This document shows positions 1 to 7,692 of a stretch of DNA of 56,026 nucleotides, in pieces. The stretch lies in assembly GCF_029869545.1 (NCBI RefSeq), contig NZ_JARWQD010000062.1, positions 1-56,026 on the forward strand. The letters are read 5' to 3'. This stretch comes from Nocardia wallacei. GTDB lineage: Bacteria; Actinomycetota; Actinomycetes; Mycobacteriales; Mycobacteriaceae. Position numbers and translations under genes: made by a program. Below the pieces are notes generated by a model. That model was given only the letters and a program-made list of their open reading frames with translations. It was not told the DNA's origin and made no database searches. How positions within the stretch are numbered: the stretch's first letter is position 1; every line of letters starts with the position of its first letter.

Positions 1-97
1 TTGGGCGTAACCGGGGCGGGGTGGCTTCTGTTATCAGGTGGCTACCCATCCCCGTTTGGGGGGTTCCCCGGGCGCCCGGGTGGGGCTGGCCCTAGGG
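1..97. other. palindrome-rich sequence before the truncated synthetase gene
   Basis: The first 97 bases do not encode the N-terminus expected of the adjacent synthetase; its frame is closed by a TAG at 93-95. The stretch is packed with inverted repeats: CCCCGTTTGGGG, GGGGTTCCCC, the perfect 14-bp palindrome CCCGGGCGCCCGGG and GGGCTGGCCC. It may be the edge of a repeat or mobile element, a rearrangement junction, or an assembly boundary. No transposase or known terminal repeat was recognised. Confidence 0.4.
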
Positions 98-1454
98 GGT
101 CGTCGACGGCGAGATCCGCTGGAGCTACACCGAACTCGTGGACCGGGTGCGCCGGGCCGCGGGCGCCTTCGCCGCGGCCGGGATCGGCAAGGGCGACCGG
201 GTCGCGGTCTGGGCGCCGAATTCGGCGGAGTGGATCGTCGCGGCGTTCGGGCTGCTCACCGCGGGCGGGGTGCTGGTGCCGGTGAACACCCGGCTGAAAA
301 CCGAAGAGGCCCACGACATCATCCGGCGCAGCGGCGCCAAGGCGGTGGTGGTGCAGCAGGGCTTCCTCGGCACCGAGTACGCCGCCGACGTGCCCGTGAT
401 CGACCTGAAATCCGATTTCCTCTGCGGCAAAACGTCTTTCGAGGCGGCGATGGACGGCACCGATATCGCCGACATCGTCTACACCTCGGGCACCACGGGG
501 CGCCCCAAGGGCGTGATGATGAATCATCTGCAGACCCTTCGCCTGTACGCGGAGTGGTGCGAGCTGGCCGATCTGCGCGAGGGTGACCGCTATCTGATCG
601 TCAACCCGTTCTTCCATACCTTCGGGTACAAGGCGGGCCTGATCGCGTCGCTCATTCGCGGTGCGACGATTCTCCCGGTGCCGGTATTCGACGTGGACCG
701 GGTGCTGGAACTTATTGCGCGCGAGCGGATCACGATGCTGCCTGGTCCGCCCACGCTCTATCACTCGCTGCTGGCGGCGCGGGGTGAGCACGATCTGTCG
801 TCGCTGCGGGCGGCCGTCACCGGCGCCGCCGACATCCCGGTCGAGCTGATTCGCCGGGTGCGCGAGGAGCTTCCGTTCCGGACCATCATGACCGGCTACG
901 GGCTCACCGAGGCCGGGACAGCCACCGCGTCCCGCCCCGGCGACACCTTCGAGCAGATCGCCACCACGGCCGGACATCCCTGCGACGGCGTGGAATTGCG
1001 CATCGCGGACGACGGCGAGGTGCTCGTGCGCGGCTACAGCGTGATGCAGGGCTACTGGGACGACCCGCGCGCCACCGCCGAGGCGATCGACGCCGAGGGC
1101 TGGCTGCACACCGGGGATCTGGGCAGCCTCGAGGCCGGCGGCCGACTGCGCATCACCGGGCGCAAGAAGGACATGTTCATCGTCGGCGGATTCAATGCCT
1201 ACCCCGCCGAGATCGAGGGCTTCCTGCTCGAGCACCCGGCCGTGCTGCAGGCCGCGGTGATCGGGGTGCCGGACGAGCGGCTCGGGCAGGTCGGGCGCGC
1301 GTTCGTGGTCAAGCAGGGCGCGCTCACCGAAGACGAGTTGATCGCCTGGAGCCGCGACCGGATGGCCGGATTCAAGGTCCCCCGCTCGGTGCGATTCCTG
1401 GACGAACTGCCCCTCAACGCCACCGGCAAGGTCATGAAGGACCAACTGCGCTGA
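97..1454 (+). CDS. acyl-CoA synthetase (AMP-binding), 5' truncated
   Basis: ATP-dependent acyl-CoA ligase (FadD type) that adenylates a carboxylic acid and transfers it to CoA. Family similarity begins at about base 97 (VVDGEIRWSYTEL) and runs to the stop, so roughly the first 25-35 residues are missing. The first usable start inside the frame is GTG 138, which lies within the conserved N-terminal subdomain. Visible motifs are the phosphate-binding loop YTSGTTGRPKG, the GYGLTEAG motif, the GDLG aspartate, the hinge RKKDMFIVGGFNAYP, and the catalytic lysine in NATGKVMKDQLR near the C-terminus. It faces the thiolase operon tail to tail with a 12-bp gap. With a normal N-terminus it would be an ordinary fatty or alicyclic acid activating enzyme; here it is probably a pseudogene or an edge artefact. 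Confidence 0.85.
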
Positions 1455-1466
1455 TTACTCGAGCCG

Positions 1467-2627
1467 CTACTGACGCGGCCCTTCGAGAATCGTCACCGCC
1501 GACACCGCCGTCGGCCCGCCGATATTGTGCGCCAGGCCGATTCGCGCCCCGTCGACCTGGTTGGCGGCGGTGCCGCGTAGTTGTTCGAACAGTTCCACGC
1601 ACTGCGCGACACCGGTCGCCCCGGGCGGATGGCCCTTGGACTTCAGCCCGCCGCTCGGGTTCACCGGGAGCCCGCCACCGACGGCGGTCACGCCCGCCTC
1701 CACCAGCTTGTGCGCCTCGAATCGGTCCGCGAAGCCCAGGTCCTCGTAGCTGATCAGCTCGATACCGGTGAAGAAGTCGTGCACCTCGGCGACATCGATG
1801 TCGGTCGGGCGCAGACCGGCCATGGTGAATGCCGCCCGGGCCGCGCGGACCGTGGCGGGGAACGTGGTCATATCCCGTTTGTGCTGGTGCATCACCGAAT
1901 CCAGCCCGAGCCCGACACCGCGCACCCAGACCGGGCGATCGGTGTAGCGGTCCACCACGTCCTCGGCGGCCAGGATCAGCGCCGCGGCGCCGTCGCTCTG
2001 CGGCACGCAGTCGTAGACGCCGAGCGGGTCGGCGACGATCGGCGCCTCCAGCGCCTGTTCGAGGGTGATCTCGAAACGCAGGCGCGCCTTGGGATTTCGC
2101 GCGCCGTGCCGGTGGTTCTTGACCGCCACCATGGCCAAATGCTCGCGGGTGGCGGGGGATTCGTGCAGATAGCGGTTCACGTGCAGCGCGAATCCGGCGG
2201 GACCGAACAGGCCCAGCTGGTAGTCCCACGCCGGGTCCCGCATCAGCATGCCCCACTCCCCGAGCAGGTCCTTCTGCGCGGTCTCGCGCAGCTTGTCCGC
2301 GCCGATCACCAGTGCCACGTCGAAGGCACCGGACGCGATCCCGAACAGCGCGTTGCGCACGGCGTCATTGCCTGTGGCACAAGAGTTCTCGATATGCGTG
2401 ACGGGAATGCCGGGCACACCCAGCGCGTCGGCCAGCACACCGGCCGGCGGCCCGTCGGTCGTGCCCATCGCCCCGAACCAGGCCGCCTCCAGCTCCTCCG
2501 GCCGCAGCCCCTTGTCGACCGCGGCCACACATTCCGCGAAGGCCATCGGCAACAGATCCTTGATACCGAGCGCGAAATGCTCGGCGAATGTAGTCATCCC
2601 CGCCCCGACAACGGCTACCTTACGCAC
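1467..2627 (-). CDS. SCP2/lipid-transfer-type thiolase
   Basis: Thiolase-fold enzyme of the SCP2-thiolase group (386 aa, no SCP2 sterol-carrier domain), expected to cleave or form beta-ketoacyl-CoA. The nucleophilic cysteine is C83 in IENSCATGNDAV. The SCP2-thiolase signature appears as EVHDFFTGIEL, and the glycine-rich C-terminal loop reads NPSGGLKSKGHPPGATG. It is the last gene of the minus-strand operon that starts with the ALDH at 6534, 33 bp after the HMG-CoA-synthase-like/DUF35 gene. Thiolases of this type often work with a DUF35 partner, so the two neighbours probably form a complex. Its substrate is unknown; the context suggests beta-oxidation of a side chain or an opened ring. Confidence 0.85.
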   Translation of the reverse strand: MRKVAVVGAGMTTFAEHFALGIKDLLPMAFAECVAAVDKGLRPEELEAAWFGAMGTTDGPPAGVLADALGVPGIPVTHIENSCATGNDAVRNALFGIASGAFDVALVIGADKLRETAQKDLLGEWGMLMRDPAWDYQLGLFGPAGFALHVNRYLHESPATREHLAMVAVKNHRHGARNPKARLRFEITLEQALEAPIVADPLGVYDCVPQSDGAAALILAAEDVVDRYTDRPVWVRGVGLGLDSVMHQHKRDMTTFPATVRAARAAFTMAGLRPTDIDVAEVHDFFTGIELISYEDLGFADRFEAHKLVEAGVTAVGGGLPVNPSGGLKSKGHPPGATGVAQCVELFEQLRGTAANQVDGARIGLAHNIGGPTAVSAVTILEGPRQ

Positions 2628-2660
2628 GCGACCTCCTCGGTCCCTGGGGTGTCGGGGCGG

Positions 2661-3833
2661 TCATGCCGCCTCCTCCGGTTCGAAGGCGTAGCCGTAGTCG
2701 GGCACGCCGGAGCGGATCGCCACGCGCCGTAGCACCATGCGGCCTCGGGTGCCGATCGTGGCGGTGGCCGGGTCGGCGCCGGTCACCTTGGCCAGGGCAC
2801 GCACGTCGACATCGTCGAGTTCGACGATCACCAGCGAGTACGGGCTGCGGGAACCCGGGACCGGGATCCGCACGGTCGTCTCGGCGTAGACGGTGCCGGT
2901 GCGCGGCAGCGGCACTAGCGTGTAGTCGGTGCTCAGCTTGCCGTCGGGGCCGACGCGGTAGCGCGGCGGGAAGTCGAGTTCCGCACTGCCGCCGTGACAT
3001 CCGGCCTCCCAGCGCACCTTGGCCTCGAATGCCCGCTCGTAGGCGGCCAGCGAGATCGGCAGGTCGCCGCCGGGCACGAACTCACCCGCGGGAAGCTCGC
3101 GCGGTGCGGGCTCGACCCGCCGGACCTCGGTGACCCCGGGCACCACCGTGATCCCGGAGAGATTCGCCTGTTCCACGCCGACCAGCAGCCCGTCGGCACC
3201 GTGTTCGGCCATCCAGCCCAGGGCGAAGAGCCCGGAACTCGCGCCCAGCGTCGGCAGCTGCGGCGGCGTAAGGCATTGCGCCGCAGCCTGTTTGTGGTCG
3301 ACCCCGGCGACGGCCACGGGTGTGTCGAGCCAGGCCGCCGACAGCGAGGCCACCAGTCCCCGCTCGTGCAACAACCGGGGGTCGCCGTAGTCGTGCACGG
3401 CACCGACCGCGTTGCGGGTGCGCGCTGGGAGGCTGCGCGCCACCCGGGACGCGATGCGCACCTGCAGACCCGACCGCTCGGACACCAGCGCCGCCGCGGC
3501 GCCCGCCGGTTCGAGATCGACGCCGATGACCAGGGTGCGAGGGCGCGCCGAACTCAGCGCGTCCAGCGTCGCCGGTGCGCCGCCCAGCCGCTCGATCACC
3601 TCCAGCTCCGGATCCAGCCCCAGCCCGGCCAGCAGCACCGCGGCGTTGCTGCTGTCCACCAGCGGCAGGTCCCGGCTGACCAGGACGACCCGCTCCACCG
3701 GCGGGCCCTCGGCCAGCGCCGCCCGCCCGGCCTCGACCGCCAGCGTCACGGCGTCCTCGTCATCGCCGGGCACCCGGCTGTTGCGACCACCCCAGCAGGG
3801 CAGATACGTACCGATGGAAGTTATCGACGGCAT
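2661..3833 (-). CDS. HMG-CoA synthase-like protein with C-terminal DUF35 OB-fold
   Basis: 390-aa protein with a thiolase/HMG-CoA-synthase-like N-terminal part (about residues 1-260) and a DUF35-type OB-fold C-terminus (about 270-385). The position that normally carries the nucleophilic cysteine appears to be leucine (VIERLGGAPATLDAL), and the C-terminal part lacks the two CxxC pairs of the DUF35 zinc ribbon (LDFPPRYRVGPDG). Both absences suggest a structural or CoA-channelling role rather than catalysis. It lies directly upstream of a SCP2-type thiolase, an arrangement resembling the archaeal thiolase/HMGCS/DUF35 complex. It follows the CaiB gene by 29 bp. The domain reading is from sequence pattern; the non-catalytic role is inferred. 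Confidence 0.65.
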   Translation of the reverse strand: MPSITSIGTYLPCWGGRNSRVPGDDEDAVTLAVEAGRAALAEGPPVERVVLVSRDLPLVDSSNAAVLLAGLGLDPELEVIERLGGAPATLDALSSARPRTLVIGVDLEPAGAAAALVSERSGLQVRIASRVARSLPARTRNAVGAVHDYGDPRLLHERGLVASLSAAWLDTPVAVAGVDHKQAAAQCLTPPQLPTLGASSGLFALGWMAEHGADGLLVGVEQANLSGITVVPGVTEVRRVEPAPRELPAGEFVPGGDLPISLAAYERAFEAKVRWEAGCHGGSAELDFPPRYRVGPDGKLSTDYTLVPLPRTGTVYAETTVRIPVPGSRSPYSLVIVELDDVDVRALAKVTGADPATATIGTRGRMVLRRVAIRSGVPDYGYAFEPEEAA

Positions 3834-3862
3834 CGGTCACTCCTCGCTCGCCATATCGCGCC

Positions 3863-5071
3863 CTAGGCGACCGCGCCCGCGGTCTTGAGCGCGATGATGC
3901 GGTCCCAGTCCAGGCCGAGCTCCAGCAGGACCTCCTCGGTATGTGCCGCGAAGGCGGGCCCGGCGCGCAGTTCCGGCGCGCTGACATCGAACTGCACCGG
4001 GCTGGACACCAGCTCCAATTCACCTGCGGGGAGCAGGTATTCGTTGGCCCGGATCTGCGCGTCCGCGCCCACCTGCCGGGAGTCCTGCACCGGCGCCCAG
4101 GGCCCGGCGAGGGTGGCGAAACGCTCGGTCCACTCGGCCAGCGTGCGGCCCTTGATCGCCTCGCGCAGGATCTGCACGGCCTCGGCGGTGTGCTCCGCGA
4201 TCGCGGCGGTATCGGCGAAACGCGGATCCTCGGCCAGCTCCGGCCGGTCGATGTGGCGGCACACGTCGGCCCAGAACTTGGCCGGTTGCAGCATGACGAA
4301 CGACAGGTAGCGATCGTCGGCGGTGGCGTACAACCCGGACAGCGGATTGGTGGGCGCCCCGTGCGCACCCGGCACCGGGGCCACCATCGGCTGGTCCTGG
4401 TGCGAGGACAGCGCCACCGAGTGACCGATCGACCACAGCCCGCTGCCCAGCAGCGACACGTCCACGACCGAGGGTTCCCCGGTCCGCTCCCGCCGCACCA
4501 GCGCGGCGGCGATACCCCCGGCGAGATTGGTGCCGGAGATGGTGTCGCCGAACGCCGGTCCCGGCGGCGCGATCATGCCCTCGGTGCCGGGCGGGGTGAC
4601 CGTCGCCGCGACCCCGCCGCGGCACCAGAAGGCGGTCATGTCGTAGCCGCCCCGGTCGGATTCGACGCCGCGCGGGCCCAGCGCGCTGCCGCGCGCGTAG
4701 ACGATACCCGGGTTCACCGCGCGGATATCGTCCACGTCGATCCCGAATTTGGCGCGGGCCCGCGGCAGGAAGCTGGTCAGGAAGACGTCCGCGCGCCGGG
4801 CCAGGTCGTAGATCACCTCGCGACCCTCGGCGACCGTCATATCGACGCCGATACTGCGCTTGCCCCGATTGGCATGCTCCACATTGGGATTCGGATCGCC
4901 CTCGACCGTGAAGGCACCCACCCGGCGCAGCCCGCGCTGCGGATCGCCGGTGACCGCGTGCTCGACCTTCACCACATCGGCGCCCCAGTCCGACAGCACC
5001 GCGCCCGCCGAGGGGACGAACCCGTACATCGCCACCTCGAGGACCCGGATACCCTCCAGCGGCTTACTCAC
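3863..5071 (-). CDS. CaiB/BaiF family CoA-transferase
   Basis: Class III CoA-transferase (402 aa) moving CoA from one acyl-CoA to another carboxylic acid. It begins VSKPLEGIRVLEVA, typical of the family, and has the nucleotide-binding part GADVVKVEHAVTGDP and NRGKRSIGVDM. The likely catalytic aspartate is in DRGGYDMTAFWCRGG. The GTG start at 5071 overlaps the ALDH stop (GTGA) and is preceded by GGAGGTGG. Longer in-frame sequence upstream lies inside the ALDH gene and was rejected. The operon order ALDH, CoA-transferase, HMGCS-like, thiolase suggests oxidation of an aldehyde to an acid, CoA loading, then thiolytic or aldol-type cleavage. The acyl group is unknown. Confidence 0.9.
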   Translation of the reverse strand: MSKPLEGIRVLEVAMYGFVPSAGAVLSDWGADVVKVEHAVTGDPQRGLRRVGAFTVEGDPNPNVEHANRGKRSIGVDMTVAEGREVIYDLARRADVFLTSFLPRARAKFGIDVDDIRAVNPGIVYARGSALGPRGVESDRGGYDMTAFWCRGGVAATVTPPGTEGMIAPPGPAFGDTISGTNLAGGIAAALVRRERTGEPSVVDVSLLGSGLWSIGHSVALSSHQDQPMVAPVPGAHGAPTNPLSGLYATADDRYLSFVMLQPAKFWADVCRHIDRPELAEDPRFADTAAIAEHTAEAVQILREAIKGRTLAEWTERFATLAGPWAPVQDSRQVGADAQIRANEYLLPAGELELVSSPVQFDVSAPELRAGPAFAAHTEEVLLELGLDWDRIIALKTAGAVA

Positions 5072-6534
5072 GACACCACCTCCGCGAGGGTCTTGTGCTC
5101 CAGGAACTCCTCCAGCCCGAGCCGCCCCATCTCGCGGCCGACACCCGACTGCTTGTAGCCGCCGAACGGGACGTCGGGGTGAAAGTAGCTGCCGCCGTTG
5201 ATACTCAGCGTGCCGGTGCGGATGCGCCGCGCCACCGCCTTCGCCCGGTCCGCGTCGGCGCCGAACACCGCGCCCGACAGGCCGTAGATGGAGTTGTTCG
5301 CGATGCGGACGGCCTCCTCGTCGTCGGAGTAGGGAATCAGGGCCAGCACCGGGCCGAACACCTCCTCCTGCGCGATCTCGCTGTCCGGGTCGACGTTCGC
5401 CAGCAGCGTGGGCTTGTAGAAGTAGCCCGGATCCACCTTCTCCCCGCCGGTCACCAGCGTCGCGCCCGCGGCGACCGCGCGCTGCACCATGCCGTCGACC
5501 TTGTCGCGCTGGCGGGCGCTGATCAGCGGGCCCATATAGGTTTTCGGATCGCTCGGATCGCCGTAGGTCACGTGCGCGAAGTTGGCGGCGATGAGCTCGG
5601 CGACCTTGTCGTGGTCCTGGTGCGGCACCAGCACCCGGGTGGTGAGGGCACAGCCCTGGCCCGCGTGGGTGACGACGCTGAACGCCGCGAACTGGGCGGA
5701 GGCGATGTAGTCGGCGTCGTCGAGCAGGATCATCGCCGATTTGCCGCCCAGCTCCAGGAAGACCTTCTTCACGGTGGCGCTGGCGGCGGCCATGATCTGG
5801 CGGCCGACGACGGTGGATCCGGTGAAGCTGACGACATCGACGTCCGGATGCGTGGTCATCCGCTTGCCGACCTCGATATCGGAGGAGGCCAGCACGTTCA
5901 CCACGCCCGCCGGGATATCGGTGTGCCGGGCGATGATCTCGCCGAGCGCCAGGGTGGCCAGCGGGGTGTCCGGCGCGCCCTTGAGCACCACGGTGCAGCC
6001 CGCGGCCAGCGCCGGCGCCAGCTTGGCCAGCGCCAGCTGGTGCGGATAGTTGTAGGCGGCGATCGCGGACACCACACCGGCCGCCTCCCGCTCCACCCAG
6101 CGCCGGTGCTGGCGGCCGCGGGCCTCGACCTCGCCGAGGTCCTCGCTCCACGGGTAGTCGGCCAGGAGCCCGGCGTAGTAGCGCACGATCTCGATCGGCG
6201 TCTCGAGCTGGTTGCCGTGGGTGAGCATGCGGGTCGCGCCGACCTCCGCGATGGTCAGCTCGCGCAACTCCTCCACGTTGTCCCGCAGCGCCTGGTAGAG
6301 CTGGTTCAGGCAGCGAATCCGGAACTGCGGGTTCGTCGCCCAGTCGGTGGTGTCGAATGCCCGCCGGGCCGCCGCGACCGCCGCGTCCACCTCGGCCACG
6401 CCCGCCTCCGGGGCGTGGCCGTAGACCGCGCCCGTCGCGGGGTCGAGCGAGGCAAGCGTCCGCCCGGTCTCGACCAGTTGCCCGTCGATCAGCAGCCGCC
6501 GGGCCACCGTGACCGCCTGTTCCTGCGTTGACAT
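5068..6534 (-). CDS. aldehyde dehydrogenase family protein
   Basis: NAD(P)-dependent aldehyde dehydrogenase of full family length (488 aa), first gene of the minus-strand operon. Active-site residues are present: N162 in AYNYP, general base E261 in LELGGKSA, and nucleophile C295 in GQGCALTTR. The ATG at 6534 fits the N-terminal family alignment, and the stop overlaps the next start by four bases. It probably oxidises an aldehyde released by an aldolase or lyase step to an acid that the downstream CoA-transferase can activate. The upstream region carries inverted repeats and a possible TATAGT -10 on this strand. Confidence 0.92.
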   Translation of the reverse strand: MSTQEQAVTVARRLLIDGQLVETGRTLASLDPATGAVYGHAPEAGVAEVDAAVAAARRAFDTTDWATNPQFRIRCLNQLYQALRDNVEELRELTIAEVGATRMLTHGNQLETPIEIVRYYAGLLADYPWSEDLGEVEARGRQHRRWVEREAAGVVSAIAAYNYPHQLALAKLAPALAAGCTVVLKGAPDTPLATLALGEIIARHTDIPAGVVNVLASSDIEVGKRMTTHPDVDVVSFTGSTVVGRQIMAAASATVKKVFLELGGKSAMILLDDADYIASAQFAAFSVVTHAGQGCALTTRVLVPHQDHDKVAELIAANFAHVTYGDPSDPKTYMGPLISARQRDKVDGMVQRAVAAGATLVTGGEKVDPGYFYKPTLLANVDPDSEIAQEEVFGPVLALIPYSDDEEAVRIANNSIYGLSGAVFGADADRAKAVARRIRTGTLSINGGSYFHPDVPFGGYKQSGVGREMGRLGLEEFLEHKTLAEVVS

Positions 6535-6748
6535 CCCGTCTCCCTAGCCGATTGCGGAAACTATATTCTCGTCAATAGAGAATGTAACATTCGCATGGCT
6601 CCGTGGTGACAACTCGCGACGATCCGTTGGCATCCAGCAGCTCCCAGGACGGATTCGCAGTCGTGGACGCCCGACCCGTTCGGCCCGCGACGGTTGCGGG
6701 CCCGGCATGAGCGAGAGTACTGTTCTCATACTTGGAAGGGATATTCTT
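6535..6748. promoter_or_regulatory. divergent promoter region with inverted repeats
   Basis: This 214-bp region separates the ALDH operon (minus) from the SDR operon (plus). It is AT-richer than its surroundings near 6555-6592. Two overlapping inverted repeats are visible: ATTCTC-N7-GAGAAT at 6565-6583 and the perfect palindrome GAATGT-A-ACATTC at 6580-6592. A TATAGT on the minus strand (6560s) could be a -10 for the ALDH operon. A second repeat, GAGAGT-ACT-GTTCTC, lies at 6713-6727 next to the SDR start. The binding factor is unknown. Confidence 0.5.
6713..6727. promoter_or_regulatory. candidate operator, GAGAGT-ACT-GTTCTC
   Basis: A 15-bp imperfect inverted repeat 21 bp before the SDR start at 6749. 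It belongs to a motif (GAGAAT-N3-ATTCTC type) also found in the intergenic regions at 16359, 24595 and 39706. Spacing and symmetry fit a TetR-type dimer site, but no TetR gene is in the window. Confidence 0.4.
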
Positions 6749-7453
6749 GTGAAGACGGCAGTGGTCACGGGCGGCGCATCGGGCATCGGACTCGGCATCG
6801 CGCAGCGTCTGCGCAGCGACGGATTACACGTCGCCACGGTGGATTTGAACCCGTCCGACGACGAATTCGCCTACCGCGCCGACGTCAGCGACCCGGAGGA
6901 GGTCACCGCGGCGCTGACCGCGGCGCGCGCCGCGCTCGGCCCCGTCACCGTGCTGGTGAACGCCGCGGGAGTGGACGGGTTCAAGCGCTTCCAGAACATC
7001 TCCTTCCCCGAGTGGCAGCGCGTGATCGAGGTGAACCTGCACGGCGTCTTCCACACCGTGCAGGCGGTGCTCCCGGACATGCTGGCCGCGGGCTGGGGCC
7101 GGATCGTGAACATCTCGTCCTCCAGCACGCATTCGGGCCAGCCGTTCATGTCGCACTACGTGGCGGCCAAGTCCGCGGTCAACGGGCTCACCAAATCCCT
7201 TGCCCTGGAACTCGGTCCGTCCGGCATCACCGTGAACGCGGTGCCGCCCGGCTTCATCGATACCCCGATGCTGCGCCGCTCCGAGGAGGCCCGCCGGCTC
7301 GGCGGCACCGTCGAGGACCACATCCAGCGCACCCCGGTCCGCAGGGTCGGCAGGCCCGAGGACATCGCCGCCGCCTGCGCATTTCTCATCTCCGAGGAGG
7401 CCGGGTACATCACCGGCCAGATCCTCGGCGTCAACGGCGGGCGCAACACCTGA
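6749..7453 (+). CDS. short-chain dehydrogenase/reductase (SDR)
   Basis: Classical SDR of 234 aa. It starts at GTG 6749, eight bases after GGAAGGG; this places the Rossmann motif TGGASGIG directly after VKTAVV, whereas an upstream ATG at 6707 would overlap the candidate operator. It has the NAG-equivalent NAAG, the serine region ISSSSTHS and the catalytic YxxxK as YVAAK, with the C-terminal GQILGVNGG. It probably oxidises a hydroxyl or hydroxyacyl group with NAD(P). It is the first gene of a plus-strand operon followed by a ferredoxin 36 bp downstream. The substrate is not deducible. Confidence 0.88.
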   Translation: MKTAVVTGGASGIGLGIAQRLRSDGLHVATVDLNPSDDEFAYRADVSDPEEVTAALTAARAALGPVTVLVNAAGVDGFKRFQNISFPEWQRVIEVNLHGVFHTVQAVLPDMLAAGWGRIVNISSSSTHSGQPFMSHYVAAKSAVNGLTKSLALELGPSGITVNAVPPGFIDTPMLRRSEEARRLGGTVEDHIQRTPVRRVGRPEDIAAACAFLISEEAGYITGQILGVNGGRNT

Positions 7454-7489
7454 GTCCGGCACGACTCCCGTCCGAGAGGAAGAACACCC

Positions 7490-7684
7490 GTGAAGGTCCG
7501 AGTCGATCAGGAACGCTGCCAGGGGCACACACTGTGCGCCATGATCGCTCCGAAGGCATTCGAACTCAGCGAGATCGACGGCCATTCGTCCCCGGTGGAC
7601 GAAACGGTTCCCACCGATCAGCAGGAGCAGGTCCGCGAGGCCGTCCACTCCTGCCCCGAACGCGCCATCTCGATCACCGAATAG
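7490..7684 (+). CDS. [3Fe-4S]-type ferredoxin
   Basis: 64-aa ferredoxin of the actinobacterial P450-partner type. Cluster ligands are C10 and C16 (CQGHTLC, with H13 in the position often occupied by a fourth cysteine) and C55 in CPERAI. It starts at GTG 7490 after GAGAGGA. These proteins pass electrons from a ferredoxin reductase to a P450 or another oxygenase. No P450 adjoins it; the closest is at 14994 with its own ferredoxin. It sits between an SDR and the DUF35-thiolase fusion, nine bases before the latter's start. Confidence 0.9.
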   Translation: MKVRVDQERCQGHTLCAMIAPKAFELSEIDGHSSPVDETVPTDQQEQVREAVHSCPERAISITE

Positions 7685-7692
7685 AGCGCCGC

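Noticed and set aside
1..97. CRISPR repeats or transposon ends
   Set aside because: The palindromes are overlapping and not periodically spaced, and no transposase or spacer structure is seen.
6535..6748. KstR-type cholesterol operator (AACnnGTT core)
   Set aside because: The inverted repeats here have GAGAAT/ATTCTC arms with different spacing and no AAC/GTT core.
6694..7692. upstream extension of the DUF35-thiolase frame
   Set aside because: It runs antisense-like through the SDR and ferredoxin genes in another frame; the fusion has a clear GTG start after the ferredoxin stop.
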